From: Roseiarcus sp963820795
GTDB taxonomy: Bacteria > Pseudomonadota > Alphaproteobacteria > Rhizobiales > Beijerinckiaceae
Assembly (NCBI GenBank): GCA_963820795.1
Contig: CAWGBJ010000027.1
Location: 1 to 64,000 of the forward strand
Direction of reading: 5' to 3'
Length of the DNA: 64,000 nucleotides
Shown piece by piece: positions 16,941-26,005 of this stretch (the first letter of the stretch is position 1; every line of letters starts with the position of its first letter). The position numbers and the translations under genes were made by a program. The notes under the pieces were generated by a model. The model ran no database searches. It had not been told where the DNA came from and saw nothing but the letters and a program-made list of their open reading frames with translations.

Positions 16941-18836
16941 CTACGGGATAGGTTTCGGCCCGGGCAGAGGCGCAACACCGCAGACAGCCGCCGCGCAGGG
17001 CGGAAGCGGGTCCGGCGTGGGGATGAGGACCTCGTTTCCTTGAGTCGATGCCGAGCCACCCATCTTGCACACGCCCGTAAAGGTATTGCTGTTGGGATAA
17101 GGCGTCGTGAAACCGTCGGTGAGCGTTTGCAGGAAGGCCACGATCTGGTTCTCCTCCTGATCCGTCAGACCGAGGTTGCCGGTCGTCATGTCGATATTGT
17201 TCGGAACTTCGGGCATCGGCCAGCAGTCCACCTTCTCCGTGGTTCCCGCCGGGCAATGCCCCGAGGTGACCTTGTACGCATAGACGTCCCGAGTATTGTA
17301 GAAATGCACGAGCTGCTTCAGGCTCTTGATGTAGCCGTTGTGAAAGAATTCCTTCTGGAAATAGGGGCCGGGCGCCTCGGTCGTGGGGCATTGGACTGGC
17401 GTCATGGCGACATCGCGCGCCGTCGACACCTGCATCTGGCCGTCAGACGCCGGCGCCGACGACGTCCATCTCGCATTTGGGTTGGGGGCGGAGCCGGGGC
17501 CGCTTCTGAGGAAAGTGCCCAATCCCAGATCCCTGTAGCCGAAGCCCAAGGCATTGGGGGTGAAGCCGAGCGCATCCGGCTTGTTCTGATAGAAGATAGC
17601 GACCCTGGGGTTCAGCGGCAGACCCTCATTGGCATAGCCGAAGCAGGTGAACGGCGGCGCCTGATTGGCGGCCGCGCTGGTATCGATCCCCGTCGTCGTA
17701 GAGGGCCTTGAACCGAACCCGGTCCCGGGCCTCTGAGTACTGCCTCTTCCGTCGAGGTGGCACGTGTTGCAGGCGGCCTTGCTGTCGAACAGCTTGTAAC
17801 CGGCCATTTCGTCCGATGTCAGGGTCGCCTTGCCCGCCAGGAACGCATCGAATTTCGACGAGAAAGGGCTGACATCCGCTGTGTGTTCGAGGGCGGAGAT
17901 CGACTGGCCCCAGTGATCATAAATATCGTTTGCCTTGGTGCGGTCATTCGGACTGAGCGCGATTGGCGTGGCGGTCGGAAAATTCCCTCCGGGCGTAGAG
18001 CAGGTCTGTCCGGTATCGCTCGGCCAATGGATGTCGAAGTCCGAGCCCCAGACTTGCTCAAAGAGGGGTTTGTACTGCGCTTGGGATATCCGCCACGCGA
18101 CGCACGCTGTGTCGGGGAAGCCCATTTCCTGGGTATCGACCGGCGGATGCTGTGCTTGTTCGGCGTCGGGACTATCCAGTTTGTACCCCGTCGCGCGCGC
18201 ATCCCAGAATTCGCCGCCGACGAACGCCTGGAGCCTTTCGTTGAAGTGCAACACGGCGAATAGGGGTGCGTACGTGTATCGCTGCGCAGTCCGCTTGCCG
18301 GCCCGAACGTGGAACGTTCCGGGATAGGCGACCATCGTCAGATTGACGGACGGGATCGGTCCGCTAAAGCCAGCGTAGGGCATGTGGCAGGAGGCGCAGG
18401 CCTCATTTCTCAAGGGAGAGATATTCTCGTCGTAGTTCAACAGCCCACCGAGAATCCGCACCGCCTCATACCCGGAGCCCTGCAGGATCGGAGGGTTACC
18501 TTCTCCCTGGGAGTTACTGTAAGTCAGGGGAGGCAAGGCTTGCGACTGCGCGAGATAACGATCGAAGATGGTTCGGATTTCGGAGCGAACTCTTGCGATC
18601 TCCGCGTCCAGATCCGGCGGAAGAATGCCGGGCGGATAGGGGTTGTAGACCGACGGGCCTCTTGGTTGTCCGGCCTGCGGTGTAGCTCCCCCTTTAGCCG
18701 ACACGGCGTAGCTTATTGTTGCGACCAACACGGTGCAAATAAGGGCCATCGTCGCCAAGCGACGTCGCCGGATGACACGGGCGTCAAGCCTCAAAACCGT
18801 GGTCTGCCTGAACAGAGGGTGCAAATGAAACAACAT
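16941..18836 (-). CDS. large di-haem cytochrome c peroxidase-family protein
   Basis: About 631 residues, nearly twice the size of classical bacterial di-haem peroxidases. An N-terminal membrane/signal stretch (LATMALICTVLVATISYAVS) is followed by two haem sites: CASCH at about residues 147-151 and CNTCH at about 356-360. The intervening region contains ERLQAFVGGEFWDARATG, common in MauG/CcpA relatives. The C-terminus has SLKQLVHFYNTRDVYA and an EENQIVAFLQTLTDGF helix typical of this family. ATG 18836 follows GGAAGGGG; an upstream ATG at 18872 is possible. Paired with the FN3-like gene, so a periplasmic oxidase or peroxidase of unknown substrate is inferred. Confidence 0.85.
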   Translation of the reverse strand: MLFHLHPLFRQTTVLRLDARVIRRRRLATMALICTVLVATISYAVSAKGGATPQAGQPRGPSVYNPYPPGILPPDLDAEIARVRSEIRTIFDRYLAQSQALPPLTYSNSQGEGNPPILQGSGYEAVRILGGLLNYDENISPLRNEACASCHMPYAGFSGPIPSVNLTMVAYPGTFHVRAGKRTAQRYTYAPLFAVLHFNERLQAFVGGEFWDARATGYKLDSPDAEQAQHPPVDTQEMGFPDTACVAWRISQAQYKPLFEQVWGSDFDIHWPSDTGQTCSTPGGNFPTATPIALSPNDRTKANDIYDHWGQSISALEHTADVSPFSSKFDAFLAGKATLTSDEMAGYKLFDSKAACNTCHLDGRGSTQRPGTGFGSRPSTTTGIDTSAAANQAPPFTCFGYANEGLPLNPRVAIFYQNKPDALGFTPNALGFGYRDLGLGTFLRSGPGSAPNPNARWTSSAPASDGQMQVSTARDVAMTPVQCPTTEAPGPYFQKEFFHNGYIKSLKQLVHFYNTRDVYAYKVTSGHCPAGTTEKVDCWPMPEVPNNIDMTTGNLGLTDQEENQIVAFLQTLTDGFTTPYPNSNTFTGVCKMGGSASTQGNEVLIPTPDPLPPCAAAVCGVAPLPGPKPIP

Positions 18837-19305
18837 TGGCGGACCCCTTCCATTGACGTGAGTCGACGACATTCACACATCATTTAGCGCTTGCGCTGAC
18901 GGTAAAACATTCAACATTATCAAAATATCTCCGACGCCCATTCAAGCGCCTCTTCAAGAAGTCCGATCGAGGTTCAAGGGCCTGTCGCGGCGCTTTTCGG
19001 CCCGGCCAAGAATCCCTGCTTCGCACGAAAAATTCCCAGCGTGAGGCTAAAGGCACGAAGATCGGCGCGCCAGTTCCGCCGACTGACCCTGCGGGCCCAA
19101 CGGGGTATCCGCGCGGAACGACTCAGGGCCCTCGAGCGGCGACGTTGTCGATTCGCTTTCCAAGTTCTGACCGTGCTGTTTCCCTCATAGATACTGCTTG
19201 CTTAAGACCACGTATCATCGGGAGTGTTGACGACATTCGGCGTTGTGTTGCTGCGTACAACAACCCAGCGGAGGTCAGGGTCATTCCGCGAGATGGCGCG
19301 ACCCA
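18837..19305. other. intergenic stretch before IS630 remnant
   Basis: No recognisable gene. It includes the promoter side of the di-haem cytochrome gene and a low-complexity stretch that grades into transposase debris. Confidence 0.4.
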
Positions 19306-19512
19306 CCAGAGAATTGGTTCTCCGTCCTCGCGCGCAAACTCTTGCGCCGCGCCAGCTTCACTTCCAAAGAACACCTGAAGGCTCGCATCGAAGCCTTCAT
19401 CGCCTACTTCAATCGCACCCTCGCCAAGCCGTTCAAGTGGACGATGACCCGGCAAACCGCTCGCCGCGTAACCCCGCAAATCGGGGTTCGTTCTTCCGGC
19501 GAGGCATACTAG
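19306..19512 (+). pseudogene. IS630 family transposase C-terminal remnant
   Basis: Reads NWFSVLARKLLRRASF, then TSKEHLKARIEAFIAYFNRT and KPFKWT, the C-terminal end of an IS630-type DDE transposase. The N-terminal part, the earlier acidic residues and both ends are missing. It lies upstream of the efflux adaptor gene. Confidence 0.7.
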
Positions 19513-19727
19513 GATCCGGAACCTAACCAAGAGGATGCCGAACCTAAACGAGTAGGCGATAGGAGCGAAACATATTTCTGATTATATTGAGGGGCATCGC
19601 GCGCCCACGACGACTTTGCCCCATATGCAGAAGGCATTTTGTGAGGCCTTTCAATTCCTTGGGTGAACGGAATTCTTAATCCGCCAGGGCTGCATCCCTT
19701 TCCGCGGAGCTAAACGAGAGCGTTCGC

Positions 19728-20891
19728 ATGCATGTGCCCTACAAGCCCTTATTAGGCTTCGTCGCCTTGGCCGCCGCAGCGTTTGCCGTCGTCCATTTTC
19801 GGTCCGGTGACCAACCCCGCTCCGCCCCCGGCCCCGCCTCCCCGGTCCCGGTCGTCACCGCGCAGGTGCAGCAGCACGACGAGCCGATCGTGCTTTCTGG
19901 CCTTGGAACGGTTGAGGCGCTGAATACGGCCTCGATCATGAGCCAGGTGACGGGCGTGCTCGAGCAAGTCAATTTTACCGAAGGCCAAACGGTCAAGAAG
20001 GGCGACGTCCTCGCCAAGATCGATCCGCGTCTTTACCAGGCGGCTCTGGAGCAGGCGCAAGGACAATTGGCCAAGGACACCGCCCTTCACGCCCAGGCGG
20101 AATCGGATCTCGCGCGCTATCAAAAACTCGGGACCGAGAATTCGATCGCCCTGATGCAAGTCGCCGACGAGCAGTTCCTGGTTGCACAGGACGAGGCTGC
20201 AATGAAGACCGACCAGGGGGTGATCAAAAGCGACCAGACGCAGCTCGACTACACGACACTGCGCGCGCCATTCGATGGCGTAACGGGTCTGTTGCAGGTC
20301 CAAATCGGCAACCTGATCCAACCCACAAACACGACCGGTATCGTGGTTCTGACGCAGGTGCAGCCGATCAGCGTCGTGTTCACGCTGCCGAACATCGATA
20401 TCGCCCCGGTCCAGGAGGCCATGGCGCGCGGCCCGGTTCAAGCGACGGTCTATGATCAAAGCGGTACGAAAAAGCTCGATGCCGGCACGCTTTTGGCGAT
20501 CAATAACCAAGCGACCACGACAACTGGGACCGTTCAGCTGAAGGCGATATTTCCCAACGATGAGCGTCAGCTATGGCCTGGGACCTTCGTCAATGTCGAC
20601 CTGACGACCTCGGTCGTCAAGAACGCGCTGACGATCCCGACGAACGCGCTGCAGCAGAACAACAACGGCCAATTCGTATTTGTGGTGGGCGCCGACAACC
20701 GGGTGAAGGTCGAGCCGGTCGAGGTTGCACAGCGGCTGCATGCCGTCGCGCTGATCGCAAAAGGTCTCCAGGCCGGCGAGACCGTCGTCGTGCAGGGTCA
20801 GTACCGGCTGACGCCCGGGACCCTCGTCGTCGCGACGGCGCCATCCAACGCGCCGAACCCGTCGACGGCCAGTTCTGGTATGCTGCCTTGA
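19728..20891 (+). CDS. RND efflux periplasmic adaptor (MdtA-like)
   Basis: 387-residue membrane-fusion protein linking an inner-membrane RND pump to an outer-membrane channel. A membrane anchor LLGFVALAAAAFAVVHF is followed by a lipoyl half-motif, a helical hairpin (about residues 100-150) and the second half-motif with LDYTTLRAPFDGVTGLLQVQ, then beta-barrel and membrane-proximal domains (ALTIPTNALQQNNNGQFVFV). Its stop codon overlaps the pump start by 4 bp (TTGA), so the two are translationally coupled. No outer-membrane factor gene follows. Confidence 0.93.
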   Translation: MHVPYKPLLGFVALAAAAFAVVHFRSGDQPRSAPGPASPVPVVTAQVQQHDEPIVLSGLGTVEALNTASIMSQVTGVLEQVNFTEGQTVKKGDVLAKIDPRLYQAALEQAQGQLAKDTALHAQAESDLARYQKLGTENSIALMQVADEQFLVAQDEAAMKTDQGVIKSDQTQLDYTTLRAPFDGVTGLLQVQIGNLIQPTNTTGIVVLTQVQPISVVFTLPNIDIAPVQEAMARGPVQATVYDQSGTKKLDAGTLLAINNQATTTTGTVQLKAIFPNDERQLWPGTFVNVDLTTSVVKNALTIPTNALQQNNNGQFVFVVGADNRVKVEPVEVAQRLHAVALIAKGLQAGETVVVQGQYRLTPGTLVVATAPSNAPNPSTASSGMLP

Positions 20892-23800
20892 ACCTCTCTC
20901 GCGGATTCATCACCAGGCCGATCGCGACCGCGCTGCTGATGATCGCGGTCGTCGTGCTCGGGATCGTCAGCTACCTGCTGCTTCCCGTCGCCGCCTTGCC
21001 CAATATCGATACGCCGACGATCCAGGTGACGGCCCAGATGCCCGGGGCGGACCCCCAGACGATGGCGTCCTCGGTCGCCACTCAACTCGAGCGGCAATTC
21101 GGCCAGATTCCCGGCTTAGCGCAAATGACGTCGAGCAGCGGCACGGGATTCACCTCGATCACGCTGCAATTCGACCGCAGCCGCACCGTCGATTCGGCGG
21201 CCGAAGACGTTCAGGCGGCGATCAATGCGACGCAGGGGCAATTGCCGGCCGCGCTCCTGAGCCCGCCGATCTATCGCAAGACCAATCCGGCCGACACGCC
21301 GATCCTGCTGATATCGCTCACGTCGGACGTGCTGCCGATCATGACGGTCAGCGACTATGCCTACTCGATCCTGGCGCAGAAGCTTTCGCAAGTCCCCGGT
21401 GTCGGCCTGGTGACCGTCGGCGGCGAGCAGAATCCGTCGATCCGTATCCAGCTCAACCCGGCCCAGCTCGCGAACATGGACCTTGATTTCGAAACGGTCA
21501 GGCTCGCCCTCGCGAACCTGACCGTCGTTCAGCCGACCGGGCTGCTTTACGGGGGGCAGCAAGCCGTCGCGCTTCAGACGAACGACCAGCTGTTGACGAC
21601 CCAGGGCTATGACGACGCGATCGTGGCCTACCGCAATGGGGCCCCGATTCGCATCCGCGACATCGGGCAGGCGATCAAGGCGCCCCAGGACAAGACGCTC
21701 GGCGGTTGGCTCAACGGCAAGCCGGCTATTTTGCTGGCCGTTTTCCGGACACCCGGCGCCAATGTCATGTCGACCGTTGCGGCGATCAAAAAGGCGCTGC
21801 CGCAGCTCCGGGCCTCGCTCCCGCCGGGCATCGACGTCGCCATTGTTTCCGACCGAACCCAAACCATCACGGCCAGCGTCGCCGATGTGCGCTTCACCCT
21901 GCTTCTGACGATCGCGCTCGTCATCGGCGTCATTGCGCTCTTCCTGCGAAAACTTTGGGCGACCGTCATTCCCGCGATTTCGGTGCCGATTTCGCTGATC
22001 GGAACCTTCGGGGTGATGTACGTCCTGGGCTACAGCCTCGATAATCTGTCCTTGATGGCGCTGACGATCGCGGTGGGCTTCGTCGTCGACGACGCCATTG
22101 TCATGGTCGAGAACATTGTCAGGCATATCGAGGGCGGCGCGTCGCCGTTACAGGCGGCGCTCGACGGCGCGGGCGAAATCGGCTTCACCATCTTGTCGAT
22201 TTCGATTTCACTTATCGCAGTCTTCATCCCGCTCTTCCTGATGGGCGGCGTGGTCGGACTCCTGTTCCGGGAGTTCGCCGTGACCGTGGCAGTCTCGATT
22301 GTGGTCTCGGTGATCGTCTCGCTGACGCTCACGCCCATGCTCTGCGCGAAATTGCTGCCCGCCGCGGAGCATGCGAAGGAGGGCCGCATCTCCCGCGCGC
22401 TCGAAGCGTTCTTCACCTGGCTCGTGCACGTCTATGATCGCGGTCTGATCGTCGCTCTGCGACATCGCCGGATCACGCTTGGCGTGATGATCGCGACCGT
22501 TGTCGCGACCGGGTATCTGTTCGTCGTCATCCCCAAGGGCTTCTTCCCGCAGCAGGACACGGGTCTCATTATCGGCGTCAGCGAAGCGGCCGCCGATGTC
22601 TCGCCCGACGGGATGAAGCAGCGGCAGCAGGCGATCCTCGAGATCGCTGCCCACGACCCCGCCGTCGCCTCTGCAGTCGGCTATATCGGGCCGGGCGGCC
22701 CTACCGTCACCGAGAATGACGGCCGCGTCTTCATCACCCTGAAGCCCGAAGGCCAGCGGAACGTAACGGCCGACCAGGTGATCGCTCGCCTGACAAAAGC
22801 GGTGCAGCAGGTGCAGGGGATGAGGCTCTACATGCAAGCCGCGCAGGACATCACCATCGGCAGCCGGCTGTCGAAGACGCAGTACCAGTACACCCTGGTC
22901 GACATTGACCAGGACGAACTCAATTTCTATGCGCAGAAACTCATGGCGAAGCTGCAGGATTTGCCGGAGCTGACAGCCGTCGCCAGCGATCAGGAGGCGC
23001 CGGGCCGCACCCTGGCGGTTCAGATCGACCGACCGGCCGCCGCTCTGTTCGGCATCACGCCGGCGACGATCGACTCCACACTTTACGATGCCTTCGGCCA
23101 GCGTCACATCGCCCGGATCTACACCGCACTTAACCAATATTACGTCATTATCGAAGTCAATCCGCAATATCAGCTCGGACCCAATGCGTTGCAACGGATC
23201 TACGTTCTCTCCCAGAACAGCACAATGGTTCCCTTGAGCCAGATCGCCAGCCTGACCCCGGCCGTGGCCCCGATCGTCGTCAATCATCAGGGCCAGTTTC
23301 CGTCGGTCACCCTGAGCTTCAATCTCGCGCCGGGCGCGACGATCGGCGCTGCGGTTTCAGCGGTGCAAAGGGCGACCGCAGAACTTCACTTGCCGCCGTC
23401 GATCGCCACGAGCTTCCAGGGCAACGCACAAGCCTTCCAAAGCTCGCTGAGCACCACGCCGCCGCTGATCCTCGCAGCGTTGTTCGCAGTCTATATTATC
23501 CTCGGGATGCTCTACGAGAGCACGATTCACCCATTGACGATTTTGTCGACGCTGCCGTCGGCGGGCCTCGGCGCGCTGGTCACGCTCATGCTGGTCGGCC
23601 GGCCGCTCGATGTGATTGGGATTATCGGCATTATCCTGCTGATCGGCATCGTCAAGAAGAACGGCATCATGCTTATCGACGTCGCGCTCGAAGGGCAGCG
23701 CGATGAGGGACGTTCCTCCGAGGACGCAATCCATCACGCCTGCCTCCTCCGCTTCCGGCCCATTCTGATGACGACCATGTGCGCGCTCTTCGGCGGCATT

Positions 23801-24004
23801 CCTCTCATGCTCGGAACCGGAACCGGGTCCGAAATTCGGCAACCGCTGGGCTATGCGATCGTCGGCGGATTGCTGGTGTCGCAGGTGCTCACGCTCTTCA
23901 CCACGCCGATCGTATTCATCTACATGGACAAGATCGGTCAGGCGCTGTCCGCCCGGAGTCGCGCCAAGCCCTCCCGTCTCGCCGAGGCGATGCGAGCCGG
24001 TTGA
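20888..24004 (+). CDS. RND efflux pump (MdtB/MdtC-like)
   Basis: 1038-residue proton-driven multidrug transporter. The start is a TTG at 20888 overlapping the adaptor stop; the N-terminus NLSRGFITRPIATALLMIAV is typical of the family. Twelve membrane segments and two large periplasmic loops are expected; TM4 has the proton-relay AVGFVVDDAIVMVENI with the paired aspartates, and the second half contains GIIGIILLIGIVKKNGIMLIDVALE. The loop FNDGRV-like ENDGRVFITLKP is also family-like. The same frame is open upstream in the adaptor gene, which is a shadow. Substrate range cannot be deduced. Confidence 0.93.
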   Translation: MNLSRGFITRPIATALLMIAVVVLGIVSYLLLPVAALPNIDTPTIQVTAQMPGADPQTMASSVATQLERQFGQIPGLAQMTSSSGTGFTSITLQFDRSRTVDSAAEDVQAAINATQGQLPAALLSPPIYRKTNPADTPILLISLTSDVLPIMTVSDYAYSILAQKLSQVPGVGLVTVGGEQNPSIRIQLNPAQLANMDLDFETVRLALANLTVVQPTGLLYGGQQAVALQTNDQLLTTQGYDDAIVAYRNGAPIRIRDIGQAIKAPQDKTLGGWLNGKPAILLAVFRTPGANVMSTVAAIKKALPQLRASLPPGIDVAIVSDRTQTITASVADVRFTLLLTIALVIGVIALFLRKLWATVIPAISVPISLIGTFGVMYVLGYSLDNLSLMALTIAVGFVVDDAIVMVENIVRHIEGGASPLQAALDGAGEIGFTILSISISLIAVFIPLFLMGGVVGLLFREFAVTVAVSIVVSVIVSLTLTPMLCAKLLPAAEHAKEGRISRALEAFFTWLVHVYDRGLIVALRHRRITLGVMIATVVATGYLFVVIPKGFFPQQDTGLIIGVSEAAADVSPDGMKQRQQAILEIAAHDPAVASAVGYIGPGGPTVTENDGRVFITLKPEGQRNVTADQVIARLTKAVQQVQGMRLYMQAAQDITIGSRLSKTQYQYTLVDIDQDELNFYAQKLMAKLQDLPELTAVASDQEAPGRTLAVQIDRPAAALFGITPATIDSTLYDAFGQRHIARIYTALNQYYVIIEVNPQYQLGPNALQRIYVLSQNSTMVPLSQIASLTPAVAPIVVNHQGQFPSVTLSFNLAPGATIGAAVSAVQRATAELHLPPSIATSFQGNAQAFQSSLSTTPPLILAALFAVYIILGMLYESTIHPLTILSTLPSAGLGALVTLMLVGRPLDVIGIIGIILLIGIVKKNGIMLIDVALEGQRDEGRSSEDAIHHACLLRFRPILMTTMCALFGGIPLMLGTGTGSEIRQPLGYAIVGGLLVSQVLTLFTTPIVFIYMDKIGQALSARSRAKPSRLAEAMRAG

Positions 24005-24225
24005 GCGGCGATGGCAAGCCGATTGGGCCGGCGCCAGGCGTCGGAAGGGACAGATTCTTCGCCGGCAACGACCTGCTGGCGGTGTCGTCGTTCTACCCCG
24101 GCCTCGAGCTGGCCACCACCGGCGTGCACTGGCTGACCGGGCTGCTGCTGGTCGGCGCGCAGATCCTGGCGGTTCTGCTGGCGCGGTCGTCATCTGACGA
24201 GACCCGCCTGATTCCTCCGACTTGA
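24005..24225 (+). pseudogene. fragment of a membrane protein at island edge
   Basis: From about 24050 the frame reads FFAGNDLLAVSSFYPGLELA and then HWLTGLLLVGAQILAVLLAR before a stop at 24225. There is one clear hydrophobic helix and no start codon of its own. It looks like the 3' end of a gene that came with the following block; codon choice (CTG, GTG, GGC) matches the block rather than the pump. I do not recognise the family. Confidence 0.35.
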
Positions 24226-24249
24226 CGCATGCCGATATCGGCATATGAT
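24222..24249 (+). promoter_or_regulatory. promoter and perfect 16-bp palindrome upstream of arsR-like gene
   Basis: TTGACG at 24222-24227, 16 bp spacer, TATGAT at 24244-24249. The spacer holds the perfect palindrome ATGCCGATATCGGCAT (24229-24244), a probable operator for the ArsR-type regulator. Transcription would start about 7 bases past the -10 box, at the GTG at 24257, which predicts a leaderless transcript as is common in Actinobacteria. Confidence 0.6.
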
Positions 24250-24256
24250 GGCGCCC

Positions 24257-24598
24257 GTGGCACGAGCAGCGACGACGTCGGACATCTTCAACGCGATCGC
24301 CGAGCCGCAGCGCCGGGAGATCCTGGTACTGCTGCGGGCGGGTGAGCGGCCGGTGACCGAGTTGGCCAAGGAGCTGGGGATGACCCAGCCGGGGACGTCC
24401 AAACACCTGCGGGTGCTCCGGGAGGTCGGGCTGGTGCGGGACCGCAAGGCAGGCAAGCAGCGCCTGTACGGCCTTGACGCCCGCGAGCTGCGACCGGTCC
24501 ACGAGTGGACCGGCGGGTTCGAGCGGTTCTGGAACGAGAGCTTCGACCGGCTGGACGCGTACGTGCAGGACCTCAAGCAGACAAGGCAGGAGGAGTGA
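24257..24598 (+). CDS. ArsR/SmtB family transcriptional regulator
   Basis: Winged-helix repressor of about 113 residues: IFNAIAEPQRREILVLL, VTELAKELGMTQPGTSKHLR (recognition helix) and the wing VRDRKAGKQRLYGLDARELR. No metal-binding cysteines are present, so it belongs to the non-metal group usually found with SRPBCC proteins. The GTG at 24257 fits a leaderless start; ATGs at 24245 and 24248 lie inside the -10 box and are less likely. It overlaps nothing and precedes the SRPBCC gene by 3 bp. Codon usage is actinobacteria-like. Confidence 0.88.
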   Translation: MARAATTSDIFNAIAEPQRREILVLLRAGERPVTELAKELGMTQPGTSKHLRVLREVGLVRDRKAGKQRLYGLDARELRPVHEWTGGFERFWNESFDRLDAYVQDLKQTRQEE

Positions 24599-24601
24599 CC
24601 G

Positions 24602-25108
24602 ATGGCAGCGACAGGACGGGACGCGCCGGCGCAGTCCGCGACGGCCGACCGGGAGATCGCGATCTCCCGGGTCATCAGCGCCCCACGGGAGCTGGTGTTC
24701 GAGGCGTTCACCGAAGTCCGGCGCCTGTCGCGATGGTGGGGACCGGAGGGGTTCACCACCACCACGCGGGCGTTCGAGTTCCGCGTCGGCGGGGAGTGGG
24801 TCTTCGTGATGCACGGACCGGACGGGACGGACTACCAGGAGTGGATCTTCTGGACCGAGATCGCCCCGCCGGAGCGGATCGCGCTGCTGCACGGTGAGTT
24901 CCACGGCGACCCGAACGCCTTCGAGTCGGTCCTCACGTTCGCGCCCGACGGCGCGGCGACCCGAATCGAGATGCGCACGGTGTTCCCCACCAAGGAACTG
25001 CGCGACGAGGCGGTCGAGAAGTACCACGCGATCGAGGGCGGCCAGCAGACCCTGGGCAAGCTGGCTGCCTATGTCACCGAGATCGTTCGGAAGGGAGTCG
25101 AGGACTGA
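24602..25108 (+). CDS. SRPBCC (AHSA1-type) domain protein
   Basis: 168-residue START/Bet v1-like fold protein. Typical features are ISRVISAPRELVFEAFTEVR, RLSRWWGPEGFTTTT, FRVGGEWVFVMHGPDG and the C-terminal helix GGQQTLGKLAAYVTEI. These proteins bind hydrophobic ligands or act as activators and detoxifiers; the ligand is unknown. It is the middle gene of an arsR-SRPBCC-RibD cassette, with GGAGG 8 bases before ATG and a one-base overlap with the next gene. Confidence 0.88.
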   Translation: MAATGRDAPAQSATADREIAISRVISAPRELVFEAFTEVRRLSRWWGPEGFTTTTRAFEFRVGGEWVFVMHGPDGTDYQEWIFWTEIAPPERIALLHGEFHGDPNAFESVLTFAPDGAATRIEMRTVFPTKELRDEAVEKYHAIEGGQQTLGKLAAYVTEIVRKGVED

Positions 25109-25728
25109 TGGCCGGAAAGGTGTTCTTCAGCGTGTCGATGTCGCTGGACGGGTTCATCGCGCCCGAATCCAGCGAGGACTTGATGGGGCAGCAGTGGATG
25201 GAACTGCAGCAGTGGATATTCCCAACGCGGTTCTTCCGGGAGAACCTGAAGCTCGGCGAGGGCGGCGAGGAAGGGCGCGACAACGACATCGTGCGGGAGA
25301 CGTTCGAGCGCACCGGCGCGAGCGTCATGGGCAAGCGCATGTTCGACGCCGGCGAGCGGATGTGGCCGGAGGAGGCGCCGTTCCACACGCCGGCCTTCGT
25401 CGTGACGCACCAGAAGCGTGACCCCTGGGAGCGGCCGGAGGGGACCACCTTCCACTTCGTCAACGACGGCATCGAGTCCGCGCTCGACCAGGCCCGCGAG
25501 GCCGCCGGCGACCGAGACGTCCGCATCGCGGGCGGCGGCGCAACGATTCTGGAGTACGTGAACGCCGGCCTGATCGACGAGTTCTCAATCGCGCTGTCGC
25601 CCGTACTGTTCGGCTCCGGAATCCGCCTGTTCGAGGGCGTGGACGCGGGCCGCGTGGCTCTGGAGCCCGTCCGCGCGGAGCCGACGCAGCGGGTGACTCA
25701 CCCGACGTACGCAGTCCGGGAGCGGTAA
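25108..25728 (+). CDS. dihydrofolate reductase family (RibD C-terminal) protein
   Basis: 206-residue NADPH-dependent reductase-fold protein. The start MAGKVFFSVSMSLDGFIAPE and the cofactor-binding segments ASVMGKRMF and IAGGGATILEYVNAGLIDEF are diagnostic of the RibD_C/YwjB-type group, not of true folate reductase. Physiological substrate unknown. The start codon overlaps the stop of the SRPBCC gene, so it is coupled to it. Confidence 0.88.
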   Translation: MAGKVFFSVSMSLDGFIAPESSEDLMGQQWMELQQWIFPTRFFRENLKLGEGGEEGRDNDIVRETFERTGASVMGKRMFDAGERMWPEEAPFHTPAFVVTHQKRDPWERPEGTTFHFVNDGIESALDQAREAAGDRDVRIAGGGATILEYVNAGLIDEFSIALSPVLFGSGIRLFEGVDAGRVALEPVRAEPTQRVTHPTYAVRER

Positions 25729-25739
25729 ATGTCTCGACC

Positions 25740-25811
25740 TCAGCGCTCCCCCACCGAGGTCAGCAGCGCGGTGAGATCCTCGACGCTCTGAGCGTCAGGA
25801 AGTGCGAGCAT
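25740..25811 (-). pseudogene. 3'-end fragment of a convergent gene at island edge
   Basis: Minus-strand frame ending in SVEDLTALLTSVGER and a TGA at 25742-25740. Only about 23 codons are present before homology-like coding character fades. It looks like the tail of a gene convergent with the reductase gene that was cut when the block was transferred. Too short to identify. Confidence 0.25.
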
Positions 25812-26005
25812 TCAGGCTGCGAACGACCCGACGGATCAAAGGGTGGTGATCAGCAAGTCGCGTGAGACGCCGATCCACAGGTCTTGACTATTCCTCGAGG
25901 CGGGATGACGTGGGGCTTCGCAACCCATAGGGGCCACATCTTCCAGACTGCTGGGCAGCGCCGGATCTCGTCCTACAGCCATGCATTGCTTCAATTGAGG
26001 GCGAC

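Noticed and set aside
24245..24250. ATG codons as start of the arsR-like gene
   Set aside because: They overlap the TATGAT promoter box and the operator palindrome; the GTG at 24257 fits the family N-terminus and the predicted transcript start.
23357..25027. 556-codon minus-strand frame over the pump end and arsR cassette
   Set aside because: It crosses two unrelated coding blocks and has no recognisable motif; antisense shadow.
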